NCBI GenBank assembly: GCA_900318815.1 | Contig: ONMA01000028.1 | Location: forward strand, 1 to 46,028 | From: an uncultured Prevotellaceae bacterium | GTDB lineage: Bacteria; Bacteroidota; Bacteroidia; Bacteroidales; Bacteroidaceae | Reading direction: 5' to 3' | DNA length: 46,028 nucleotides | In this document: in pieces, positions 17,373-26,199 of the stretch | Layout: every line of letters begins with the position of its first letter | Position numbering within the stretch: the stretch's first letter is position 1 | Notes under the pieces: model-generated | What the model saw: only the letters and a program-made list of their open reading frames with translations | What the model was told of the DNA's origin: nothing | Database searches by the model: none | Program-made: the position numbers and the translations under genes

Positions 17373-17990
17373 TTACTTCCTCATGTCGAAGCCGATGCGC
17401 ACGCCGTCGTACTTCTTGCTCAGCTCGCCGATGGCCTGCATGTTGGTGTTGCCGCTCAGGGCCGAAGCCACCTGTAGCACGTTGAGAAGCTTCGAGGCCT
17501 CGAAGAGCAGGGAGATGCCGCTCACACTGCGCTTGGTGTAGCAGGTCATGGAAAGGATCAGTCCCTTCATCACTAATTTGTCGTTGGCCTCATCGTAGGT
17601 GTAGGTGCCATTGATGGCCTTGCCGTTCAGGGTGATGGTGAACTTGCCGTCCTCGGTAAACGTGGCCGAAGTGTTGCCGCTCGTAATGCCTAATGTGGCG
17701 TAGGGCGACTGCAGCTTCTGCTTGATTTCAGCGGCTACCACCTCACCGCCGGCCTTGGCCAGCAAGTCCTTCGAGGTGAAGGCACAGCCAGGGCTGGTGT
17801 AAGTCCAGGTGCCTATGAGCTGCGCCTTCGTCAGTTTGTCGAAGCCCAGCACACTGGTAAGCACGTTAGTTACCGTCCCGCCGTTGAGCACGCCGCCCAG
17901 GGCGCTCGTACCATTACTCAGCGAGTTCATGTTGCAGCCCGTCAGCATCAGAAGCAGGGCTGCCATTGCAGCGAAATAAATTCTTTTCAT
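17373..17990 (-). CDS. DUF4923 family lipoprotein
   Basis: 205 residues. The lipoprotein signal MKRIYFAAMAALLLMLTGC has its acylated Cys at 19. The mature part has the lipocalin-like DUF4923 pattern: a Gly/Asn linker, LIGTWTYTSPGCAFTS, FTEDGKFTITLNGKAINGTYTYDEANDKLVM, and a final KYDGVRIGFDMRK. It is probably anchored in the periplasm or outer membrane; function unknown. Its ATG overlaps the stop of the upstream WYL regulator gene by 4 bases, so the two are translationally coupled. Confidence 0.8.
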   Translation of the reverse strand: MKRIYFAAMAALLLMLTGCNMNSLSNGTSALGGVLNGGTVTNVLTSVLGFDKLTKAQLIGTWTYTSPGCAFTSKDLLAKAGGEVVAAEIKQKLQSPYATLGITSGNTSATFTEDGKFTITLNGKAINGTYTYDEANDKLVMKGLILSMTCYTKRSVSGISLLFEASKLLNVLQVASALSGNTNMQAIGELSKKYDGVRIGFDMRK

Positions 17991-18892
17991 CTTAGCTTGT
18001 TATTTAAAAGGTTGACTTTTTCCTTCAGATAGGTCTTGAACCCGTCGTCGCCCAGCACGTCGATATGCTCGAACAGTCCCAGCACGAACCGGCCAATGCC
18101 GATATAGCTGCACACGGGCATCACCACCCGCCAGTGGTCCTCGCCGTCGGGCTCCACGAACCGCTCAGCCTGCGGGTATTCCTCGCAGAGCACCTGCATG
18201 GCCAACCGCCGCAGACGCAGGGTGACGGTCATCTGCTGCTCGCCAGAGAACATGAACACATCTGTGAACATCTGCTTGTGCTTGCCCTCGTTGGCCCACA
18301 CCAAGTCCAGCAGTTCCACCTCGCCGATACGCGAGAGCTTGAACGTCTTGTTCATCTTGCTCTCCAGCTCATAGCAACGAATCTCACGGTTGCCGTCCAT
18401 GAAGAGGAAAGGCTCCACCACGCGATCCTTCACCGTGTTGCTGTGGGGCGAGGAGTAGTTCTTCAGCACCACGGTAAGCTTCGACTTCACCGCCGTATAG
18501 AGCGTGCTGACGTTGCGCCCCAACTGCTCGCGCAACTGCACATCGTTCAGTATCTCTAAGTCGTAGAGCTTGTCCAGCTTCTGCTTCAGCCTGTTCACCT
18601 GCAGACTCTGGTCGCCCGTCTGCTCCAGTATCTGACGCATGGCAATGGCCTCGTCCTCAGTGAAGTGGACGGTGGCATCGAGCTTGCGGAAGAAGGGAGA
18701 GTCCTTGGATATGCGGTAGTAGGGCTTGACGTGCTCCACGATGAACCCCGCATCGCGGAAGAACTCCAGGTAATAGTACAAGTTGCGACGCGACAGCTCC
18801 ATGCGTTTGCAGATGTCCTGTATCGTGTAGCTGTGGTTCTCTATGAGGAGCAACATCAGTTGCAATTGCAGTTCCAGCTTGTCGTGTCGCAT
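17987..18892 (-). CDS. WYL domain-containing transcriptional regulator
   Basis: 301 residues. An N-terminal winged helix-turn-helix (IQDICKRMELSRRNLYYYLEFF, about 24-45) precedes a long helical linker and a central WYL-type ligand-sensing domain (FLFMDGNREIRCYELESKMNKTFKLSRIGEVELLD) with a C-terminal extension. Such regulators bind DNA and respond to nucleic acid or nucleotide ligands. It lies between rnhB (7-base gap) and the DUF4923 lipoprotein gene (4-base overlap) in one minus-strand operon. It differs in sequence from the second WYL protein at 37.5 kb, and I see no CGAAC-N5-GTTCG palindrome near it. Confidence 0.82.
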   Translation of the reverse strand: MRHDKLELQLQLMLLLIENHSYTIQDICKRMELSRRNLYYYLEFFRDAGFIVEHVKPYYRISKDSPFFRKLDATVHFTEDEAIAMRQILEQTGDQSLQVNRLKQKLDKLYDLEILNDVQLREQLGRNVSTLYTAVKSKLTVVLKNYSSPHSNTVKDRVVEPFLFMDGNREIRCYELESKMNKTFKLSRIGEVELLDLVWANEGKHKQMFTDVFMFSGEQQMTVTLRLRRLAMQVLCEEYPQAERFVEPDGEDHWRVVMPVCSYIGIGRFVLGLFEHIDVLGDDGFKTYLKEKVNLLNNKLR

Positions 18893-18899
18893 ATCGGGA

Positions 18900-19526
18900 T
18901 TAATCTTTGAAGTCTAATGACAGTTCGGTGGTGCCTAACAGGTTGTAGCTCATGCGGTGGTAGGGCGTCGTGCCGTACTGGCGTATGGCCTCGCGGTGCT
19001 TCTTCGTGGGATAGCCCTTGTTCCGCTGCCAGTCGTATTGCGGATACTCCTGAGCCAGCCGGTTCATGTAGTCGTCACGATAGGTCTTGGCCAGGATGCT
19101 GGCAGCGGCTATCGAGAGGTACTTGCCGTCGCCTTTCACGATGGTGGTGTGAGGAAGGGGCGTAGGGGATGAGGGGAGATAGTAAGGCTTGAAGCGATTG
19201 CCGTCGACGATGACGGCCTGGGGTCTCAGCGTGAGCTGGTCTAAGGCACGGTGCATGGCCAGGATGGAGGCATTCAGGATGTTGATGCGGTCTATCTCCT
19301 CCGGCCCCACAATGCCGACAGCCCAGGCCAGCGCGTCGCGCTCAATCTCGGTGCGCAACTCGTAGCGACGGTACTCGGTGAGCTGCTTCGAGTCGTTGAG
19401 TAGCGGATTCTGGTAGTCGGGTGGCAGTATCACGGCGGCAGCATAGACGGCTCCGGCCAGACAGCCGCGCCCCGCTTCGTCGCACCCAGCCTCGACAAGA
19501 CCCTCATAAAAATGGCTTTTCAGCAT
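18900..19526 (-). CDS. rnhB: Ribonuclease HII
   Basis: 208 residues. It cleaves the RNA strand of RNA-DNA hybrids, including single ribonucleotides. Family motifs: [13 protein letters not shown] (catalytic Asp-Glu pair at about 16-17), [20 protein letters not shown] and [26 protein letters not shown]. Seven or eight extra residues (LPSSPTPL) between NRFKPYY and HTTIVKGD may be another small repeat-derived insertion. First gene of the rnhB-WYL-DUF4923 operon. Confidence 0.93.
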   Translation of the reverse strand: MLKSHFYEGLVEAGCDEAGRGCLAGAVYAAAVILPPDYQNPLLNDSKQLTEYRRYELRTEIERDALAWAVGIVGPEEIDRINILNASILAMHRALDQLTLRPQAVIVDGNRFKPYYLPSSPTPLPHTTIVKGDGKYLSIAAASILAKTYRDDYMNRLAQEYPQYDWQRNKGYPTKKHREAIRQYGTTPYHRMSYNLLGTTELSLDFKD

Positions 19527-19548
19527 GGCGAAAGTGGTTTAACGGGTA

Positions 19549-19556
19549 CAAAAGTA
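19549..19556 (-). promoter_or_regulatory. -7 box of the rnhB operon
   Basis: TACTTTTG on the minus strand, 22 bases before the ATG at 19526. No strong -33 box. Confidence 0.5.
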
Positions 19557-19669
19557 CAAAAAAAACTTAAATTCTCGCGTTTTTAACACAAAAAGTTTCG
19601 TTTGTGAACTTATTGTGCACTCTAAACTCTTTATTTTGCACCCAGAAACCATTTAAAATAAATAAGACA

Positions 19670-19948
19670 ATGAACAACGAAATGACTTTGAATGCCCGCG
19701 AGATGAAGAACCAGTTAGTGATGAACCAGGTGATGGCCGCTGCCCTGCGCCCGTTACAGGCCATAGCCCACTACTACAGCCGTATGCTGGAGCAGCCCGT
19801 CAGCGTGCGCCAGACGCTCCACCTGATGAATGCTCAGATGGCCTTCGTCTTGACGGTCTTCGTCGACAGTCCCATCCTTTTCCGCGTGCTCTGCGCCGCC
19901 TGGCTGGTTGTTGCCCTGCTAAAGTGCAAGAGCGTCCTGGGCAAATGA
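19670..19948 (+). CDS. Small hypothetical membrane protein
   Basis: 92 residues from the ATG at 19670 (MNNEMTLNAREMKNQL). The second half is hydrophobic (MAFVLTVFVDSPILFRVLCAAWLVVALL), one or two membrane helices, with a short basic end. A TTATTTTG box lies about 30 bases before the ATG, which favours this start over an in-frame ATG at 19604. I do not recognise a family. Confidence 0.6.
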   Translation: MNNEMTLNAREMKNQLVMNQVMAAALRPLQAIAHYYSRMLEQPVSVRQTLHLMNAQMAFVLTVFVDSPILFRVLCAAWLVVALLKCKSVLGK

Positions 19949-19956
19949 TAGGGGAA

Positions 19957-21195
19957 TCAGAACATCTGGCTGACACGACGGATGCCTTCTACCAATCGGT
20001 CGACCTCCTCCTTGGTATTGTATAGGGCGAACGAGGCGCGAACAGTGCCAGTGACACCTAAGCGGGTCATAAGCGGGTGGGCACAGTGATGCCCCGTGCG
20101 CACGGCAATACCAAGGCGGTCGAGCAAGGTTCCCATGTCCAGATGATGGATGTCGCCTACTAAGAAGCTCACCACGGCATCGCGGCGGTGGCCAAGGGGG
20201 CCGAAGATGCGCATGCCGGGAATCTGCTGCATCTGCTCAAGGCAGTAGCGTGTCAGTTCCTTCTCATGGGCTTCGATCTGGTCGAGACCGATACCCTCCA
20301 AGTAGTCGATGGCGGTGGCCAGGCCGTGGGTGGCCACATAGTCGGGCGTGCCGGCCTCGAACTTCAGGGGCGGCTGCTCGAAGGTGGTCTTCTCCCACGA
20401 CACCTTGTCAATCATCTCGCCCCCACCCTGATACGGGGGCAGTTTCTCCAACCATTCTTCTTTGCCATAAAGCACGCCAATGCCCGTGGGGCCATACATC
20501 TTGTGACCGCTGAAGGCAAAGAAGTCACAATCCAAGTCCTGTACGTCAATCTTGATGTGAGGGGCACTCTGCGCTCCGTCGACCAGCACGGGGATGCCGC
20601 GCTCATGAGCCAGTCGGACGATGTCCTTGATGGGGTTCACCGTGCCCAGCACGTTGCTCACGTGACAGAGGCTCACCAGCTTGGTGCGCTCCGTCAGGTA
20701 GGTGGCAAAAGAGTTGCAACCCGCACCGCCGTCATCGAGGACAATCGTTCCCTCGTCGGTGATGGGCAGGTGCTTCAGCACGATGCCGTGCTTCTGGGCC
20801 AGCAGCTGCCAGGGCACAATGTTGGAGTGATGCTCCATATCAGTGACCAGCACCTCGTCGCCGGGCTGCATCTGGCTCTCGCAGAAGGTCTGCGCCAAGA
20901 GGTTGATACTCTCGGTGGTGCCACGGGTGAAGATGACCTCATTGACGGAACGGGCATTGATAAACGACCGCACCCGTTCACGGGCGGCCTCATGCAGGTC
21001 GGTGGCCTGCTGCGAGAGGTAATGAACGCCACGGTGTACATTGGCATTCACGTTCAGGTACTCCTCGCGCATGGCGTCGAGCACGCAAAGCGGCTTCTGT
21101 GTGGTGGCACCGTTGTCCAAATAGACCAACGGACGGCCATATATTTCCCTCTGAAGAATGGGAAAATCTTCTCTGATTTTGTTTACGTCGTACAT
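19957..21195 (-). CDS. sufS: Cysteine desulfurase SufS
   Basis: 412 residues. A PLP enzyme that removes sulfur from cysteine for Fe-S cluster assembly. Motifs: LDNGATTQKP near the N-terminus, TEHSNIVPWQ-type ligand region (DMEHHSNIVPWQ), DGAQSAPH, PLP lysine in FSGHKMYGPTG (about 228), and catalytic Cys in RTGHHCAHP (about 366). The frame extends to a TTG at 21234, but the ATG giving MYDVNKIREDFPIL matches the family start. No sufBCD genes are in the window beside it; it is transcribed alone from its own promoter. Confidence 0.93.
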   Translation of the reverse strand: MYDVNKIREDFPILQREIYGRPLVYLDNGATTQKPLCVLDAMREEYLNVNANVHRGVHYLSQQATDLHEAARERVRSFINARSVNEVIFTRGTTESINLLAQTFCESQMQPGDEVLVTDMEHHSNIVPWQLLAQKHGIVLKHLPITDEGTIVLDDGGAGCNSFATYLTERTKLVSLCHVSNVLGTVNPIKDIVRLAHERGIPVLVDGAQSAPHIKIDVQDLDCDFFAFSGHKMYGPTGIGVLYGKEEWLEKLPPYQGGGEMIDKVSWEKTTFEQPPLKFEAGTPDYVATHGLATAIDYLEGIGLDQIEAHEKELTRYCLEQMQQIPGMRIFGPLGHRRDAVVSFLVGDIHHLDMGTLLDRLGIAVRTGHHCAHPLMTRLGVTGTVRASFALYNTKEEVDRLVEGIRRVSQMF

Positions 21196-21248
21196 ATTTT
21201 TTATAAAAGCGGGGTCTGTATCTTGATAAATCAACGCAATATGGGGTG

Positions 21249-21256
21249 CAAAGTTA
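21249..21256 (-). promoter_or_regulatory. -7 box of sufS
   Basis: TAACTTTG on the minus strand, about 53 bases before the ATG at 21195. Confidence 0.5.
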
Positions 21257-21297
21257 AGAAAAACTTAAGAATTATGCAAACTATGCTATTTTTTTTG

Positions 21298-21305
21298 TAA
21301 TTTTG
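21298..21305 (+). promoter_or_regulatory. -7 box of the aminotransferase operon
   Basis: TAATTTTG, 27 bases before the ATG at 21333. It drives three closely spaced genes up to 24323. Confidence 0.55.
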
Positions 21306-21332
21306 CAGGCAAAATGCAATTCTTTAACGCTC

Positions 21333-22544
21333 ATGAAGATACCATTCTCACCGCCTTACATTGACGATAGCGTCATTGCCGAAGTAACCGATGCCCTGCG
21401 TTCGGGCTGGATTACCACGGGTCCGAAGACCAAGGCACTGGAAGAAGAGATACGCCAGATGACGGGTTCGCGCCAAGTACTCTGTGTCAATTCCTGGACT
21501 ACCGGTGCCATTATGACACTACGCTGGTTGGGCGTAGGTCCTGGCGACGAGGTCATCATCCCGGCCTACACCTACTGCGCCACGGCACTGGCCGTGATCT
21601 GGGCCGGAGCCAAGCCCGTGATGGTGGACTCCGGCGAAGACCTGAACATCTCGGTCGATGCCATCCGACGCGCCATCACGCCCCGGACGAAGGCCATCAT
21701 CCCCGTTGACATTGCGGGATGGCCGTGCGACTACGATGCCATCATGCAATTAGTGAGCGAGCCTGAGGTGAAGGCACTGTTCCTGCCCACTTCGCCCGTC
21801 ATGGAACAGCTGGGCCGCATCATCGTCATCAACGACTCGGCCCACAGCATCGGCTCCCACTACGGCGACAAGTTCTCGGGCACGCAGACCGACATTGCCA
21901 TCTTCTCGCTGCATGCCGTGAAGAACGTGACCACGGCCGAGGGCGGTGCTATCTGCCTGAACCTGCCGGCACCCTTCGACAACGAGCTGCTCTACAAAGA
22001 GCTGCGCATGAAGGCGCTGAACTGCCAGACCAAGGATGCCTTCACCAAGAGCAAGGCCGGCGGCTGGCGCTACGACATCGTGGGCATGGGCATGAAGGCC
22101 AACATGGCCGACGTGAATGCCGCCATCGGACTGGCCCAGATACGCCAATACCCGAAGATGCTGGCCGAGCGCAAGCGCGTGTTCCAGACCTACAGCGAGG
22201 CGTTTGCCCGCGAGCCTTGGGCCATCCTGCCGCCCATGCAACAGGACGGGCGCGAAAGCAGCTACCACGTCTACACCCTGCGCATCAGGGACATCGGCGA
22301 GCAGCAGCGCGACGACATCATCAGCGAAATATCAAAGAGAGAGGTGGCCGTCAACGTACACTTCATCCCCCTGCCCATGCTCACCCTGTTCCGCAACCTG
22401 GGCTATCGCATCGACGACTATCCGCAGGCTTTCCGCAACTACAGCCACGAGATTTCGCTGCCCTGCTACCCACAGCTCAGCGACGAGCAGGTGCAGTTTG
22501 TCATCAAGAGCGTCATTGAGGCCTATCACAAAGTAATCAATTAA
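21333..22544 (+). CDS. DegT/DnrJ/EryC1/StrS aminotransferase
   Basis: 403 residues. Sugar aminotransferases of this family make amino sugars on nucleotide-sugar precursors for surface glycans. Seen: a family start (IPFSPPYIDDSVIAEVTDALRSGWITTGP), PAYTYCATALAVIWAGAKPV, ND-SAHSIGSHY, and the PLP-lysine region FSLHAVKNVTTAEGGAI (Lys near 195). The ATG at 21333 is chosen over a TTG at 21303, which lies at the promoter. First gene of an operon with a HisC-like aminotransferase and a LicC-like nucleotidyltransferase, suggesting an amino-sugar or phospho-amine modification. Confidence 0.88.
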   Translation: MKIPFSPPYIDDSVIAEVTDALRSGWITTGPKTKALEEEIRQMTGSRQVLCVNSWTTGAIMTLRWLGVGPGDEVIIPAYTYCATALAVIWAGAKPVMVDSGEDLNISVDAIRRAITPRTKAIIPVDIAGWPCDYDAIMQLVSEPEVKALFLPTSPVMEQLGRIIVINDSAHSIGSHYGDKFSGTQTDIAIFSLHAVKNVTTAEGGAICLNLPAPFDNELLYKELRMKALNCQTKDAFTKSKAGGWRYDIVGMGMKANMADVNAAIGLAQIRQYPKMLAERKRVFQTYSEAFAREPWAILPPMQQDGRESSYHVYTLRIRDIGEQQRDDIISEISKREVAVNVHFIPLPMLTLFRNLGYRIDDYPQAFRNYSHEISLPCYPQLSDEQVQFVIKSVIEAYHKVIN

Positions 22545-22555
22545 TCCAGCAATAC

Positions 22556-23593
22556 ATGAATTATCTCGATAGAAACGAGTTTAACTTTGAGCCCAGCCCG
22601 AAAGTGGTCGAGGCTATCAAGAACTTCGACCCCAAGGAGCTGTGCTTCTACACGCGCATCTACGACCAAGGCAAGAAAAGCGTGGTGTCCGTGCGCCTGA
22701 GCGAAATCTACAACGTGCCTGAGCAGCAGGTGCTGCTGGCCTACGGCGGCGAGGACATCCTGAAGAACGCCATACACTATTACCTGACAAAGGGCGACAA
22801 CAAGAAAATCCTGATTCCCGAGTTTTCCTGGTGGTACTACAACCGCGTGGCCAGCGAGTGCGACGGCGAGTTCGAGATGTACCCCCTGTACGAGCAGGAC
22901 GACACGTTTGCCTACGACGTCGACGAGATCATTGCCTACACCAACCGCACACATCCCCGCATGCTGCTCTTGGCATCGCCCAACAATCCTACGGGCAACA
23001 GCCTCACCTCGGAGGAGATAGGACGCATCATGGAGAATATTCCCGACGACACCATCGTACTCGTCGACGAGGCCTACGCCAGCTTCATCACCAGCGACGT
23101 GGACTACATTGCCCCGCTCGTGAACAAATACAACAACCTGATTATCTCGCGCACCCTCTCCAAGTTCTATGGCCTGCCCGGCCTGCGCTGCGGCTTCGGC
23201 TTCATAGGCAAAGGCCACGACCAGTTCCTGAGCTGGGTGAACAAGTACTTAGGCTACAACCGCTTCTCGGAGGCGGTGGCACTGGCCGCACTCGACAGCG
23301 ACGAGCACTACCGCCATGCCGCCGACGACATGGAATGGGGTCGCCAGCTCTACAAGAAGCAACTGGGCCATCTGCCCGGATTCAAGGTCTACAAGTCGGT
23401 GGCCAACTTCATCCTCATCAAGTACCCCGTTGAGAAGAAGGAAGCCCTGCAGAAGGCACTGGCCGACCAGGACTATAAGATTAAGTTTATGACCGACAAG
23501 GGACTGGAGTCCTGCGTGCGCATTACCCTGGGACGCAGGGAACAGACGCAGACCGTGTGCGACACCATACTCAAGGTTGTTCATAGTGCATAG
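22556..23593 (+). CDS. Class I/II PLP aminotransferase (HisC-like)
   Basis: 345 residues, fold type I. Motifs: SPNNPTGN (about 143), VDEAYASF, and SRTLSKFYGLPGLRCGF with the PLP lysine near 206. It resembles histidinol-phosphate aminotransferase, but no his genes are near. Its stop is 10 bases before the likely start of a LicC-like nucleotidyltransferase. In other bacteria this pairing, sometimes as a fusion, is linked to headgroups such as 2-aminoethylphosphonate or choline-like amines (PntC-type systems). Here no phosphonate gene (PepM, Ppd) is visible, so the substrate stays open. Confidence 0.82.
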   Translation: MNYLDRNEFNFEPSPKVVEAIKNFDPKELCFYTRIYDQGKKSVVSVRLSEIYNVPEQQVLLAYGGEDILKNAIHYYLTKGDNKKILIPEFSWWYYNRVASECDGEFEMYPLYEQDDTFAYDVDEIIAYTNRTHPRMLLLASPNNPTGNSLTSEEIGRIMENIPDDTIVLVDEAYASFITSDVDYIAPLVNKYNNLIISRTLSKFYGLPGLRCGFGFIGKGHDQFLSWVNKYLGYNRFSEAVALAALDSDEHYRHAADDMEWGRQLYKKQLGHLPGFKVYKSVANFILIKYPVEKKEALQKALADQDYKIKFMTDKGLESCVRITLGRREQTQTVCDTILKVVHSA

Positions 23594-23603
23594 TTTTCAC
23601 GAT

Positions 23604-24323
23604 ATGATTGGAGTCATTCTTGCAGCAGGCATGGCCAAGCGCCTGCGCCCACTGACCGACGAACGGCCCAAGTGTCTGCTGAAAGTGGGCGGACGGACGC
23701 TCTTGGAGCGCACGGTAGATGCCATGCATCAGGCGGGTATCAGCGAGTTTGTGGTGGTGACGGGCTACCGCGCCGAAATGATCCGCGAGTTTCTTGACAG
23801 CTACAATCCACAGCTCAGCTTCACCTATCTGCACAACGCCGACTACGAGCACAACAACAACATCTACTCGCTCTGGATGGCCATGCAGGAGGTGCGCGGA
23901 CAGGAGATACTGCTCATGGACAGCGACATCCTCTGTGACCCAAAAGCCGTGGCCGAAGTAGCAGCCCAGCCGGTATCGGTACTGGCCGTGAACCGCCATG
24001 AACTGGGCGAGGAGGAAATGAAGGTGGTCGTGGACAGCGAGATGCACATCACCGAAATCAGCAAGACCTGCCGCCCCGAGGAAGCCATGGGCGAGTCGGT
24101 AGGCATAGAGAAAATCATGGCTGACTATAGCAAGGCACTGGCCCGCGAGCTCGACCAGATGATTCTGGAGGAAGAACTCATCGACATCTTCTATGAGCGG
24201 GCCTTCGAACGGCTCATACCGCAGGGACATACCTTCCAGGTGGTCGACACCACCCGCTTCTTCAGCTATGAACTCGACACCCCCGAGGACTTCGAGCAGG
24301 CTACGAAGCTTTGGCCCCATTAA
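23604..24323 (+). CDS. LicC-like sugar/choline-phosphate nucleotidyltransferase
   Basis: About 239 residues from MIGVILAAG, the expected start of the family (an upstream in-frame ATG at 23577 overlaps the previous gene). Nucleotide-binding signature GVILAAGMAKRLRPLTDERPKCLLKV; metal-binding LMDSDIL near 110; a second acidic cluster VVDTTRFFSYELDTPEDFEQA near the end. The family activates phosphocholine, other phospho-amines or sugar-1-phosphates with CTP or another NTP. The nearby licD-type gene (25.2-26.1 kb) suggests a CDP-activated phospho-substituent for a surface glycan. No choline kinase gene is present. Confidence 0.8.
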   Translation: MIGVILAAGMAKRLRPLTDERPKCLLKVGGRTLLERTVDAMHQAGISEFVVVTGYRAEMIREFLDSYNPQLSFTYLHNADYEHNNNIYSLWMAMQEVRGQEILLMDSDILCDPKAVAEVAAQPVSVLAVNRHELGEEEMKVVVDSEMHITEISKTCRPEEAMGESVGIEKIMADYSKALARELDQMILEEELIDIFYERAFERLIPQGHTFQVVDTTRFFSYELDTPEDFEQATKLWPH

Positions 24324-24352
24324 GTAACATGCAAAAATTTAAATGATACGAT

Positions 24353-24466
24353 TTCGGAGGTACGAAGGTACGGAGGTACGGGGGTACGAGGATAGACTCT
24401 TCGCGGAAAATTGAACGTGCAAACTATTCTCGCACCCTCGTACCTCCGTATCTTCGTACCTCCGAA
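24353..24466. repeat. GGTACGGAGGTACG palindromic element, copy C
   Basis: Complete left arm, core and right arm as in copy A. The left flank (TTAAGTAACATGCAAAAA) is shared with copy B. It lies between the nucleotidyltransferase and GT2 genes. Confidence 0.75.
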
Positions 24467-24505
24467 TTATCCCAAACAAATTTTTAACAATTACTTCCCT
24501 TAAAA

Positions 24506-25261
24506 ATGGAAAAGATTTCGGTAGTCATCAATACCTATAACGCCCGGCAGCATCTGCGGAAGTGCCTCGATGCTGTCAAGGACTTCGACGAGATAGTGGT
24601 GTGCGACATGGAGAGCACCGACGACACCGTGGCCATCGCCCGGGAGTACGGCTGCAAGATCGTCACCTTTCCCAAGGCCAACCACACCTGTTGCGAGCCT
24701 GCCCGCACGTTTGCCATACAGAGTGCCTCGAACAAATGGGTGCTGGTGGTCGATGCCGACGAGATTGTCACGCCAGAACTGCGCTCGGCGCTCTACGAGA
24801 TGACCACCCATCCCGACTGCCCTGCCGGCCTGTTCATTCCGCGCCAGAACATGTTCATGAATATGTTCGTGCGCGACTTCCACTACGACTACCAGCTGCG
24901 GTTCATGGTGCGCGAGGGAACGGAGTGGCCCCCGCTCATCCATTCGCTCCCCCACATTCCCGGGCGCGTAGAAAAGCTGAAGGCAGGCCGTCAGGCCCGC
25001 CTGCTGCACCTCATGGACGAGACCATGACGGAGTATATCGACAAGATGAACCTCTATACCAACAACGAGGTAGAGAGAAAGCTCAACAAGGGCTATGGCG
25101 TCGGAGCCTTACTGTGGCGTCCCTGCTGGCGGTTCTTCAAGAACTACGTGCTCGACGGCAGTTTCCGCATGGGCACCCGTGGCCTCATCCGTTCGCTCTT
25201 CGCCGCCTACTACCAGTTTGTACTGGTGTCGAAGATTATTGAGAAGCGTTATCGCGACTGA
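24506..25261 (+). CDS. Glycosyltransferase family 2 protein (WaaE/KdtX-like)
   Basis: 251 residues, GT-A fold. SVVINTYNARQHLRKCLDAVKDF at the start, DMESTDDTV, and the metal-binding DVDADE-type motif WVLVVDADEIVTPEL near 87. The order and C-terminal part resemble WaaE/KdtX beta-1,4-glucosyltransferases of lipopolysaccharide core assembly. The end is basic and hydrophobic, perhaps a membrane contact. Convergent with the LicD gene. Confidence 0.85.
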   Translation: MEKISVVINTYNARQHLRKCLDAVKDFDEIVVCDMESTDDTVAIAREYGCKIVTFPKANHTCCEPARTFAIQSASNKWVLVVDADEIVTPELRSALYEMTTHPDCPAGLFIPRQNMFMNMFVRDFHYDYQLRFMVREGTEWPPLIHSLPHIPGRVEKLKAGRQARLLHLMDETMTEYIDKMNLYTNNEVERKLNKGYGVGALLWRPCWRFFKNYVLDGSFRMGTRGLIRSLFAAYYQFVLVSKIIEKRYRD

Positions 25262-26084
25262 CGAACGCACGTTGGTCGTGATACTGCCTGTAAGGAAGAT
25301 GATAGTCTAAATAGAAGAAATTGTGCTGCCGCTGGTTGTCGTGCGGAGGAATGGTCATGTAGTCGCCATACTTCGTGCGTAGGTACTCGTCGGCATGCTC
25401 CACGCCCATCACCTCATGCCCCTCGAACAGCACGGGCTTCGGCGTACCTAAGACGCGCTTGAGCATCACGCCCCTCACGCCGTCGTCGTAATCGAGTACA
25501 TAATCCGACTTCTCGTAGTCGTAGGCCAGATAGGCGGCACGCAGCTTGCGGCGAGCCCACGCATGGGTGAACAGCCGCTGAATAATCAGCACTGGCCACG
25601 AACTGGGGCCGTGGCCATGCTTGTAAGGATTGCGGTGCAGGAAGTAGAGCAGCTTGTCGAGTGCCTTATAGCGTGCCACAGCCAGTCGCTGTCCTAACTT
25701 GTTGCCCGTCATGCCGTCAATGGGAAACACGTCGATATAAATGCCGGCCACGTAGTCGCTATGCTCGCGCTCGATGAGCGTGGTGCTGGCATCCACTATC
25801 TTGCCGAAGCCGCCGGGGAAAGTAGCACTCGTCTCTATGCTCAGGGCCTCAAGCGGCTCGGGCAGCCATTCGCGGGCATGCGCCATCAGGCGGTCGTAGT
25901 CGGGTCGGGGCATGCAGATGTCCATGTCGTCGTCCCAGGGAATGAAACCCTTGTGGCGCACGGCACCCAGCATGGTGCCTGCCCAGCAATAATAGGTCAG
26001 CTTGTGTTCGCGGCAAACGCGGTCTACCTGTAGCAGAATCTGCAGGATGTGCTCGTGCAATGTGTCTATGTCGTAAGATGCCAT
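25236..26084 (-). CDS. LicD family phosphotransferase
   Basis: 282 residues. LicD enzymes transfer phosphocholine or a similar phospho-alcohol from a CDP carrier onto a glycan. Diagnostic parts: YYCWAGTMLGAVRHKGFIPWDDDMDICM (about 31-58, with the DDD metal site), then IYIDVFPIDG and LRTKYGDYMTIPP near 250. It overlaps the 3' end of the convergent GT2 gene by 26 bases and is divergent from a GT4 gene. It supports a phospho-substituted surface polysaccharide. Confidence 0.88.
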   Translation of the reverse strand: MASYDIDTLHEHILQILLQVDRVCREHKLTYYCWAGTMLGAVRHKGFIPWDDDMDICMPRPDYDRLMAHAREWLPEPLEALSIETSATFPGGFGKIVDASTTLIEREHSDYVAGIYIDVFPIDGMTGNKLGQRLAVARYKALDKLLYFLHRNPYKHGHGPSSWPVLIIQRLFTHAWARRKLRAAYLAYDYEKSDYVLDYDDGVRGVMLKRVLGTPKPVLFEGHEVMGVEHADEYLRTKYGDYMTIPPHDNQRQHNFFYLDYHLPYRQYHDQRAFVSRDNASQ

Positions 26085-26112
26085 AACCGTAGAAATATGT
26101 TGAATAACCTGC

Positions 26113-26143
26113 CAAAGTTAGCCTAAAAATACGAAATGGCAAA
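26113..26143 (-). promoter_or_regulatory. Promoter of the LicD gene
   Basis: Minus strand: TTTG (26140-26143), 19 bases, TAACTTTG (26113-26120). A very close match to the Bacteroidetes consensus; leader about 20 bases. Confidence 0.7.
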
Positions 26144-26158
26144 ATATATTGCTATTAA

Positions 26159-26190
26159 TTTGCAGAATTGGTTATATTTTGTTACTTTTG
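26159..26190 (+). promoter_or_regulatory. Promoter of the GT4 gene
   Basis: TTTG (26159-26162), 20 bases, TACTTTTG (26183-26190), with the ATG at 26200. The transcript would be nearly leaderless. It is back to back with the LicD promoter. Confidence 0.65.
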
Positions 26191-26199
26191 CAATCAGTC

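Noticed and set aside
22556-24323. Confident naming of a phosphocholine or phosphonate pathway
   Set aside because: No choline kinase, transporter or phosphonate-forming gene is visible; only the family level is supported.
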